This document shows, piece by piece, positions 31,670-37,481 of a DNA stretch of 37,481 nt. Position numbers and translations under genes: made by a program. Numbering within the stretch: the first letter of the stretch is position 1; every line of letters starts with the position of its first letter. Origin of the DNA: Paratractidigestivibacter sp963591565 (lineage in GTDB: Bacteria > Actinomycetota > Coriobacteriia > Coriobacteriales > Atopobiaceae); assembly GCA_963591565.1 (NCBI GenBank), contig CAVAUD010000005.1:1-37481 (forward strand), given 5' to 3'. The notes under the pieces are model-generated. The model searched no databases. It saw nothing but the letters and a program-made list of their open reading frames with translations, and was not told where the DNA came from.

Positions 31670-32722
31670 TTAGGCCTCGAGCTCCTTGGCGATGAGGTCG
31701 GCCAAAACGTCGCCCAGCTCATGGCCGGCGACGCGCATCATCTGCGGGAAGCGGCTGTAGTAGGTGAGGCCGGGCGTGGAGTTGACCTCGTTGAAGACGA
31801 CCTCGCCCTCGGGCGTGACAAAGAGGTCGACGCGGGCAAAGCCCTCGCAGCCCAGGGCCTCGTAGACGCGGGTGCCGGCCTCGCGGACGCGCTCCATGAC
31901 CTCGGGCGAGAGGTTCGAGGGGCAGCGCAGCTCGGTGTTTTGGCCGGGGTTCTTCTCGAGGTGGATGCGGAAGAAGCCGCCGCCGGTCACGACGATCTGG
32001 TCGACCTCGCCCATGAAGGTGCCGTGGACGGCGTCGCCGGTGACGGCGCAGCCCACCTCGTCGCCCACGATGGCCTCCTCGACGGCGACCTTGCGGTCGA
32101 GCGCGAAGGCGGCGGCCAGGGCCTCGTCGTAGCTGGCCTCGTCGGTCGCCTTCGAGACGCCGATCGAGGAACCGCCGCGGGCAGGCTTCACGAAGACGGG
32201 GAAGCCGCCGCAGGCCTCGACGGCCGCGGCCTTCTCGGCGTCGGAGCAGCCACGGTAGAGGACCTCGCACTTGGGCGAGCGAACGCCGGCCGCGGCGGCC
32301 AGGCGGTGCGACGCGTCCTTGTCCATGCAGACGGCGCTGGCGAGAACACCGCAGCCCACGTAGGGCATACCGCACATCTCGAGGGCGCCCTGCAGGGTGC
32401 CGTCCTCGCCGCCCTGGCCGTGCATGACGGGCAGGGCCACGTCGACGTCGAGGCGGGTGAGCTGGCCCTCGCGCACGACGTAGAAGCCGCCCTGGCCGCG
32501 GCCGCCGGGGACAAGCACGACCTTCTCGGTGTCGTGGGACTGCCAATCGCCGGTCACGTCGGCGGCGTCGCCGGTGTAGTGGAACCACTCGCCGGCCTTG
32601 GTGATGCCAATGAGCACCAGCTCAAAGCGGTCGTTGAGGGCGGCGATAACGTTGTCTGCGCTCTTGCAGGAGATGTCGTGCTCGGTGGAGATGCCGCCAA
32701 AAAGAATCGCGACCTTGGTCAT
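31670..32722 (-). CDS. D-alanine--D-X ligase with Van-type signatures
   Basis: ATP-grasp ligase that joins D-Ala to a second D-residue for the peptidoglycan precursor. 350 aa; cytosolic. ATP-grasp blocks are VFVKPARGGSSIGV (176-189), EVGCAV and NEVNSTPGLTYYSRFPQM. The omega-loop region reads GEVDQIVVTGGGFFRIHLEK with His254. From memory, VanA/VanB have FRIHQE here and Ddl enzymes have a tyrosine; SRFP likewise resembles Van SRYP rather than Ddl SMYP. The loop after His254 is about 3 residues shorter than in VanA. No vanH, vanX or vanRS gene is present nearby, so it may simply be the housekeeping ligase. ATG 32720-32722 follows AAAGAGAG; a longer N-terminus is low-complexity and rejected. Confidence 0.88.
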   Translation of the reverse strand: MTKVAILFGGISTEHDISCKSADNVIAALNDRFELVLIGITKAGEWFHYTGDAADVTGDWQSHDTEKVVLVPGGRGQGGFYVVREGQLTRLDVDVALPVMHGQGGEDGTLQGALEMCGMPYVGCGVLASAVCMDKDASHRLAAAAGVRSPKCEVLYRGCSDAEKAAAVEACGGFPVFVKPARGGSSIGVSKATDEASYDEALAAAFALDRKVAVEEAIVGDEVGCAVTGDAVHGTFMGEVDQIVVTGGGFFRIHLEKNPGQNTELRCPSNLSPEVMERVREAGTRVYEALGCEGFARVDLFVTPEGEVVFNEVNSTPGLTYYSRFPQMMRVAGHELGDVLADLIAKELEA

Positions 32723-32748
32723 TGTTCTCTCTTTTCTCGTCGTGGTGC

Positions 32749-32799
32749 GGTGCGGGTGTCGTGCGGTTTGCGGTGCAGGGGTGGTGCGGGTGTCGTGCG
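32749..32799. repeat. direct repeat upstream of the ligase gene
   Basis: GGTGCGGGTGTCGTGCG occurs twice (32749-32765 and 32783-32799), 34 nt apart, and a partial third copy (GGTGCGGGT) begins near 32804. On the coding strand the shared word is ACCCGCACC. It fills the 109-bp gap between the flavin reductase stop and the ligase start and could be regulator sites or a slippage-prone repeat. Confidence 0.6.
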
Positions 32800-32831
32800 T
32801 TTTGGTGCGGGTACGGCGCGGGCGCGGCGAT

Positions 32832-33341
32832 TTAAGCCAGGTAGGCGTGCTCGATGCGGCCGATGTACATGGTGTGGTAGTCCTTGTCGGGGTAGTTGGC
32901 CTCGTCAAGGCCCAGGCCCGGCTCGAAGCCCTCGGGCCCCAGATAGGCGCTGTAGAGCTTGCGGCAGACCAGGGTAAGACGGGCCTCCTCGAAGGTCACG
33001 GTGCCGTCGACGGGCAGCGCGGTGAGACCGGCCTTGGCGATCTTGTCCTCGTCGCGCCCCGAGACGCGGCCCAGGTAACCCAGGGCCTTGCGGTACTTGG
33101 CCGGGTCGTAGAACGACAGCGTAAAGAGGTCGCTCTTGTCGACGAACTCCTTGGTGTAGCGGCTCTGGCGAATGTAGCAGGTGGCGACGTTTTGCGACCA
33201 CAGCACGCCCAGGCCGCCCCAGCTGGCGGTCATGGTGTTGTGCGAGGCGGCGTCGCCCGCGGTGATGAGCATCCAGTCGTCGTCGATGGCGGCGAAGGGG
33301 TTGATGTCGAGTTTCTTCACGTCGATCTCGGTCAAGGCCAT
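32832..33341 (-). CDS. flavin reductase-like FMN-binding protein
   Basis: A 169-aa protein of the flavin reductase / FMN-binding split-barrel family. DDWMLITAGDAASHNTMTASWGGLGVLW is the typical N-terminal strand region (split at about 21-48), followed by IRQSRYTKEFVDKSDLFTLSFYD and YLGRVSGRDEDK, all matching small FMN-binding reductases of anaerobes. Expected role is electron transfer or flavin reduction; no partner is nearby. ATG 33339-33341 follows AAGGAG by 6 nt. It precedes the ligase gene by 109 nt on the same strand. Confidence 0.85.
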   Translation of the reverse strand: MALTEIDVKKLDINPFAAIDDDWMLITAGDAASHNTMTASWGGLGVLWSQNVATCYIRQSRYTKEFVDKSDLFTLSFYDPAKYRKALGYLGRVSGRDEDKIAKAGLTALPVDGTVTFEEARLTLVCRKLYSAYLGPEGFEPGLGLDEANYPDKDYHTMYIGRIEHAYLA

Positions 33342-33701
33342 GGTTTCTCCTTGGGTCGAGGCGGGTCTTGGATTGAGCGTCAACCATTGTATGCGCGCCG
33401 GGCCGGGCGCGGTGCCCAGACCCGAGCGATTCCAAAGGCGACACAAGACTTGGCGAGAAGTGCGCGGCGGGCCTCGGGCGGTAACGCAGGCGACAGGGAT
33501 TTCGCGCGGGCTTGCCGCTCGCGGGCAAGAATCGCGCCGCCCGCCGAGGGGCCGCCGCGAGGGCCGCGCTCTTCTCGCCACGTCTACCTGCGGCTTTTCG
33601 CGAGTGCAAGCCAGCTGGAAGATTGCTGCAAGGTTCGTGGAAGCTGGCCCCGGTAGAGTCCTTCTCGCCAGCAAAACAACCGATGCGAGAAGGAGCGGGA
33701 C
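33342..33701. other. gene-free gap with three GGCGAGAA copies
   Basis: A 360-bp divergent gap between the flavin reductase and the acidic hypothetical gene. It holds GGCGAGAA at 33452-33459 and its complement at 33572-33579 and 33662-33669, plus one-base-off TGCGAGAAG near 33684. A hairpin with arms CTTGCC / GGCAAG, extended by GCGCG/CGCGC with an internal loop, lies near 33500-33540. I found no convincing promoter, though both flanking genes need one. Confidence 0.6.
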
Positions 33702-34187
33702 ATGGCTATGTACTGGGACAAGGAACAGGTCGCGATCGAGATCATCGACGACGAGAGGTTCGTGAACGGCAAGTACCCCAAGGGGACCCTCGTGTACTTT
33801 GTGGGCGCGAACCAGGTGAACGACGAGGACCTGGTGAGGTGTCTGCGCCGCCTGGTCGTCGAGCGCGGCGTCGACATCGAGGGCGACGGCGAGAAGGACG
33901 AGGAGGAGGCGCGGCGAGAGGACCTGCTCTGGGAGGCGGAGCTGCAGCTTGCCCGCAACCTCACCGGGATAAACGACCCGTCGGGCTTCTCGGGCCCCGG
34001 CGCCCTGCGCGACGATGAGGACTGGGGCGAGGACGGTGGCGAGGGTGGCGACCCCGACGCGCCGGACCGCGAGCTCGAGGGTCTCTTCTCCCACCTCGGC
34101 TACCTGGGCTGCTACCCGTTCAACCCCGCGCACCTGGGCGCGAGGAAGGTCGTCATCGGGAACTGCCGAGAGGTGAACATCGGCTAA
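33702..34187 (+). CDS. acidic hypothetical protein
   Basis: A 161-aa protein I do not recognise. The first 60 residues (MAMYWDKEQVAIEIIDDERF, then GTLVYFVGANQVNDEDLVRCLRR split) look globular. The middle is strongly acidic (GEKDEEEARRED; DDEDWGEDGGEGGD). The C-terminus GYLGCYPFNPAHLGARKVV is hydrophobic again. There are no transmembrane segments or signal peptide. The ATG follows AAGGAG by 6 nt, and codon use is like the neighbours, so it is a real gene. It is a single gene before the GH3 gene, 194 nt away; no function is proposed. Confidence 0.75.
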   Translation: MAMYWDKEQVAIEIIDDERFVNGKYPKGTLVYFVGANQVNDEDLVRCLRRLVVERGVDIEGDGEKDEEEARREDLLWEAELQLARNLTGINDPSGFSGPGALRDDEDWGEDGGEGGDPDAPDRELEGLFSHLGYLGCYPFNPAHLGARKVVIGNCREVNIG

Positions 34188-34287
34188 GGAAGGCCGCCCG
34201 GCCTGCCGCGGCTCTCCCAACAGGCCCCGCGCCGCCCACCGGCCGTCCGAAAACGCCCGCCGCAAATCATGCCCTCAACAAAGCCGA

Positions 34288-34349
34288 TTGTGTCATGGAT
34301 GCACAAAACCAAAAACCGCGCGCCTATCATCAAAATCGTAAGGATAGGC
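34288..34349. promoter_or_regulatory. two operator-like inverted repeats upstream of the GH3 gene
   Basis: TTGTG-TCATGGATG-CACAA (34288-34306) and GCCTATC-N14-GATAGGC (34322-34349) lie 33-94 nt upstream of the start codon. TATCAT (34325-34330) could be the -10. A sugar-responsive repressor site is plausible, but no regulator gene is adjacent. Confidence 0.35.
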
Positions 34350-34381
34350 TCATCAGGCTTGGCCTCCATGAAAGGTCTCAC

Positions 34382-36820
34382 ATGAAGCACGAGGACATCA
34401 TCAAGAAGCTCTCCCTAGAGGAGAAGTGCGCGCTGCTGCAGGGCGCGACCACCTTCGGCAGCTGGCCCAACGAGCGCGCCGGCATTCCCGCGATCGAGTT
34501 TTCGGACGGCCCCAACGGCGTTCGCCACCAGGCCGGCGCGGCCGACCACCTGGGCCTTAACGGCTCCGAGCCGGCGACGTGCTTCCCCACCGCCGTTACC
34601 GTGGCAAACACCTGGGACCCGGCGCTGGGCGAGCAGGTCGGCGCGGCGATGGGCCAGGAGGCGGCCTCCCAGGGCGTCGACGTCCTTCTCGGACCCGGCC
34701 TTTGCGAGAAGCGCAACCCCCTTTGCGGGCGCAACTTCGAGTACTTCTCGGAGGACCCCTACCTTGCCGGCAAGATGGCCGCGGGCTACGTGCGCGGCAT
34801 CCAGTCCAACGGCATCGGCGCCTGCCCCAAGCACTACGCGGTGAACAGCCAGGAGACCCGCCGCCAGGCGTCCAACTCCGTCATCGACGAGCGCACCATG
34901 CGCGAGCTTTACCTCACCGCCTTCGAGATCGTCGTGACCGAGGCCGACCCCAAGACCATCATGAGCTCCTACAACCTGGTCAACGGCACCTACGTCAACG
35001 AGCACGAGCACCTGCTCAAGGAGATCCTGCGCGACGAGTGGGGCTTCAAGGGCGCCGTCGTCACCGACTGGGGCGGCTCCAACGACCACGCCGCGGGCGT
35101 GGCGGCCGGCTCCACCTTTGAGATGCCCGCCCCCGGCCTGGGCTCGGTCCGCGAGCTCGTGGGTGCCGTCAACAACGGCACCCTCAAGGAGTCCGACGTC
35201 GACGAGCGCGTCGACGAGGTCATCGACCTGGTCCTGGACGTCCACCCCAAGGTACTGGCGGCCGAGAAGACCTTCGACGCCGAGGCGCACCACCAGCTGG
35301 CCCGCAAGGTCGCGGCCGAGGGCGCGGTGCTTCTCAAGAACGACGCCGTCGAGGGCGAGGCGCTGCTGCCGCTGGCCGCCCAGACCAAGGTCGCCCTTAT
35401 CGGCGACTTCGCGCAGACCCCGCGCTACCAGGGCGCCGGCTCCTCTGCCGTCAACTCCACGAAGGTCGACTCGCTTCTCGACATGATCGACGAGACCGAG
35501 CTGTCCCTCGTGGGCTTCGAGCCCGGCTTCGAGCGCCACGGCGAGGCCAACGCCTCTAAGCGCGACGCCGCCGTCGACCTGGCCAAGCGTGCCGACGTCG
35601 TCCTTCTCGCCCTGGCATTGGACGAGATCGCCGAGTCCGAGGGCGCCGACCGTCTCAACATGAAGCTCAACGACAACCAGGTCGAGCTCCTGCGCGCCGT
35701 GGCCGAGGTCAACCCCAAGGTCGTCGTGCTTTTGAGCGCCGGCTCCTGCGTGGAGAGCGACTGGATGGCGGATGCCCCGGCCGTCCTTTACTGCGCCCTT
35801 GGCGGCCAGGCCGGCGCCGGCGCCGCCCTCGACCTCGTCTGCGGCAAGGTCAACCCCAGCGGCAAGCTCACCGAGACCTGGCCGTATCGCCTGGCCGACG
35901 TGCCCTCCTCCGCGAAGTTCCCCTCCGACGACTGGAAGAGCGAGTACCGCGAGGGCATCTACGTGGGCTATCGCTACTTCCAGACCGCCAAGAAGCCCGT
36001 TGCCTTCCCGTTTGGCTTTGGCCTTTCCTACACGACCTTCGAGTACTCGGACGTTAAGGCCGGCGAGTGGGACGTGACCTTCACCGTGACCAACACCGGC
36101 AAGGTCGCCGGCACCGAGGTAGCCCAGGTCTACGTCGCCAAGCCCAACCACGAGGTCTTCCGCGCCGAGCAGGAGCTCAAGGGCTTCGTGCGCGTCGAGC
36201 TTGAGCCCGGCGAGTCCAAGACCGTGACCGTCAACCTCGGCGACAAGGCCTTCCGCTACTTCAACGTGGCCACAGGCGCCTGGGAGGTCGAGGGCGGAAC
36301 CTACGAGCTGCGCATCGGCGCCTCCTGCGAGGACATCCGCCTGACCGCCGAGGTCCAGATCGCCGGCTCCGGCGCCCCCAACCCCTACGAGGGCCGTGAT
36401 ATGTCCGCCTACGAGACGGCCGACGTCATGAACGTCTCCGACGCCTCCTTCGCAGCCCTTCTCGGCCACGAGATTCCCGCCGAGAAGCCCGCGATCGATC
36501 GCAACATGTGCTTCCGCGACCTCAACCACGGCCGCTCCCCCATCTTCTGGATCGTGTGGCTGGTCCTTCGCGCCATCAAGACGAAGGCCGACAAGTCCGG
36601 CAAGCCCAACCTGAACGTCCTCTTTATCTGGAACATGCCGCTGCGCGCGCTGGCCAAGATGACCGACGGCATGGTCAACATGCGCATGGTCGACGCCATC
36701 GTGATGGAGATCCGCGGCTTCTGGATCATCGGCATCCTGCGCCTGATCGTCGAGTTCATCGTGAACCTCGTCCAGAACGCGAGCCTCAAGGGCAAGATCG
36801 ACGCGGCTTCGAAGGCCTAA
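34382..36820 (+). CDS. glycoside hydrolase family 3 beta-glucosidase with membrane-like C-terminus
   Basis: An 812-aa GH3 enzyme hydrolysing beta-linked glucosides or related sugars. The TIM-barrel domain begins with LSLEEKCALLQG and SDGPNGVRHQ. The nucleophile is Asp229 in WGFKGAVVTDWGG. A GH3 C-terminal alpha/beta domain and a fibronectin-III-like domain (GTEVAQVYVAKPNHE, about 563-665) follow. No signal peptide is present, so it is probably cytosolic. The last 120 residues are unlike the catalytic fold: Met-rich helices ending in the hydrophobic GFWIIGILRLIVEFIVNLV (about 779-797). ATG 34382 follows AAAGG by 6 nt; the longer upstream start is rejected. It lies 75 nt before gtrA. Confidence 0.93.
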   Translation: MKHEDIIKKLSLEEKCALLQGATTFGSWPNERAGIPAIEFSDGPNGVRHQAGAADHLGLNGSEPATCFPTAVTVANTWDPALGEQVGAAMGQEAASQGVDVLLGPGLCEKRNPLCGRNFEYFSEDPYLAGKMAAGYVRGIQSNGIGACPKHYAVNSQETRRQASNSVIDERTMRELYLTAFEIVVTEADPKTIMSSYNLVNGTYVNEHEHLLKEILRDEWGFKGAVVTDWGGSNDHAAGVAAGSTFEMPAPGLGSVRELVGAVNNGTLKESDVDERVDEVIDLVLDVHPKVLAAEKTFDAEAHHQLARKVAAEGAVLLKNDAVEGEALLPLAAQTKVALIGDFAQTPRYQGAGSSAVNSTKVDSLLDMIDETELSLVGFEPGFERHGEANASKRDAAVDLAKRADVVLLALALDEIAESEGADRLNMKLNDNQVELLRAVAEVNPKVVVLLSAGSCVESDWMADAPAVLYCALGGQAGAGAALDLVCGKVNPSGKLTETWPYRLADVPSSAKFPSDDWKSEYREGIYVGYRYFQTAKKPVAFPFGFGLSYTTFEYSDVKAGEWDVTFTVTNTGKVAGTEVAQVYVAKPNHEVFRAEQELKGFVRVELEPGESKTVTVNLGDKAFRYFNVATGAWEVEGGTYELRIGASCEDIRLTAEVQIAGSGAPNPYEGRDMSAYETADVMNVSDASFAALLGHEIPAEKPAIDRNMCFRDLNHGRSPIFWIVWLVLRAIKTKADKSGKPNLNVLFIWNMPLRALAKMTDGMVNMRMVDAIVMEIRGFWIIGILRLIVEFIVNLVQNASLKGKIDAASKA

Positions 36821-36895
36821 AAGCACGACGGGGCCGTGACCAGGCCCTTCTCACCAACGGATTAACGCCACGCGCGAGAAAGAAGGTATCGAACC

Positions 36896-37396
36896 ATGAG
36901 CTTCAAAACCTGGACCGAAGAGCACGAGGCCCTGTGGCAGTTCATCAAGTTCAACGTCTTGTCGAACATCTCGACCATCACCCGCATCGTCTGCGCCGCC
37001 GCCGGCGCCGCGGTCTTCGTGAACATGATGGGCCTGACCGACCCCTTCCAGTTCCTGATCTTCAACTACACCGCGCCGTCGACCAACGGCCTGGGCGGCT
37101 TTTTGACCTTCCTGGTGGCCGAGGTCCTGGCGCAGGTCGTCAACTTCTTCGTCCAGATGAAGTGGGTCTTCAAGTCCGACGCGTCCTACAAGGACAGCGC
37201 CTGGAAGTACGGCGTGCTTGCTGTGATCATCGTCGTGGTGAACCTCGTGCTGCCGAGCTACGTCGTGTCCTTCTGCCAGGGCACCTTCGGCATGGACGCC
37301 GCGCTGGCCTCGACCATAGCGTCTGTGGTCAACACCCTGCTCGCCGTCATCGTGAGCTTCCCGCTGCTCAAGTTCTGGATCGCCCCGAGCAAGTAG
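36896..37396 (+). CDS. GtrA-family membrane protein
   Basis: A 166-aa protein with four hydrophobic helices (about 25-47, 67-85, 105-125, 140-160) and a polar N-terminus (SFKTWTEEHEALWQFIKFN). AEVLAQVVNFFVQMKWVF matches the GtrA pattern, in which a conserved N-x(5)-K-x-VF segment follows the second helix. GtrA proteins are thought to assist flipping of lipid-linked sugars. It follows the GH3 gene by 75 nt, with GAAGG 9 nt before the ATG, and a terminator closes the unit. Its pairing with a GH3 enzyme bearing a hydrophobic tail suggests a working link, which is inference. Confidence 0.85.
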   Translation: MSFKTWTEEHEALWQFIKFNVLSNISTITRIVCAAAGAAVFVNMMGLTDPFQFLIFNYTAPSTNGLGGFLTFLVAEVLAQVVNFFVQMKWVFKSDASYKDSAWKYGVLAVIIVVVNLVLPSYVVSFCQGTFGMDAALASTIASVVNTLLAVIVSFPLLKFWIAPSK

Positions 37397-37446
37397 CGGG
37401 CGCGCTGCGGCGAGCAGCGCCGCGCAACAGGCAAGACCCCCTTTCC

Positions 37447-37478
37447 ACGGGCGCCGGCATTGGTCGGCGCCCGTTTTT
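37447..37478 (+). terminator. intrinsic terminator after the GH3-gtrA unit
   Basis: A perfect 10-bp stem ACGGGCGCCG / CGGCGCCCGT with an 8-nt loop, followed by a T-run, 50 nt past the gtrA stop. Confidence 0.9.
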
Positions 37479-37481
37479 GTG

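Noticed and set aside
16934..32722. A vancomycin-resistance cluster (VanZ-like gene plus Van-type ligase)
   Set aside because: The two genes are 14 kb apart in unrelated operons, and vanH, vanX, vanR and vanS are absent from the window.
32749..32799. Possible CRISPR array
   Set aside because: Only two full 17-bp copies, spacer partly repetitive, no cas genes; a plain direct repeat is simpler.
34415..36826. Minus-strand frame (803 codons) opposite the GH3 gene
   Set aside because: Shadow frame; the plus strand has GH3 motifs, a ribosome site and operon context.

Overview
The window is high-GC bacterial DNA (I judge roughly 60-65% G+C), about 90% coding, with short intergenic gaps. There are no phage, IS or CRISPR signs. 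The gene content suggests an anaerobic actinomycete of the class Coriobacteriia (Collinsella, Olsenella or Atopobium type). It includes a Rho with a long Lys/Arg/Ala-rich N-terminal extension, a PflX-type radical SAM protein, YgiQ, GH3 plus GtrA, a short peptide deformylase and a tandem MarR protein. The taxon is inferred from protein style, not from a search.

Layout. 1-303: tRNA-Lys(CTT) and tRNA-His(GTG), minus strand, with a recognisable promoter. 304-5205 (minus): an S33-type aminopeptidase/hydrolase followed by a SWIM-SNF2 helicase. 5344-11451: aspartate-family amino acid synthesis, with hom-lysC-asd on the minus strand diverging from thrC-thrB on the plus strand; together they cover aspartate to threonine. 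11452-11859: a gene-free convergent junction with a strong terminator, repeated TCAGACAA octamers and a large nested palindrome. 11860-16785 (minus): a complete livKHMGF branched-chain amino acid ABC importer with a Tat-type lipoprotein receptor. 16934-18671 (minus): an uncharacterised 416-aa membrane protein coupled to a VanZ-like protein. 19005-22107 (minus): rho, interrupted by a 61-N assembly gap and preceded by an intrinsic-terminator-like leader hairpin, then a MarR-type regulator with two winged helices. 22258-28258 (minus): argS, then a tagO/wecA-pflX-coiled-coil-pncB cluster. 28259-28865: gene-free except for a structured RNA resembling 6S RNA. 28866-31532 (plus): ygiQ and a variant peptide deformylase. 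31670-33341 (minus): a Van-type D-Ala-D-X ligase and a flavin reductase. 33702-37396 (plus): an acidic hypothetical protein, a GH3 beta-glucosidase with an unusual membrane-like C-terminus, and a GtrA-family membrane protein, ending in a clear terminator.

The strongest signal outside ordinary annotation is the octamer GGCGAGAA, usually continuing as GGCGAGAAG. I count 30 copies on the two strands, about one per 1.25 kb. Seven lie in roughly 4 kb of non-coding DNA, where base composition predicts well under one. It behaves like a genome-wide signal word (uptake-, Chi- or architecture-like) rather than a codon-usage effect. Several intergenic hairpins are also noteworthy: long-armed palindromes at gene ends and leader hairpins before rho and argS.
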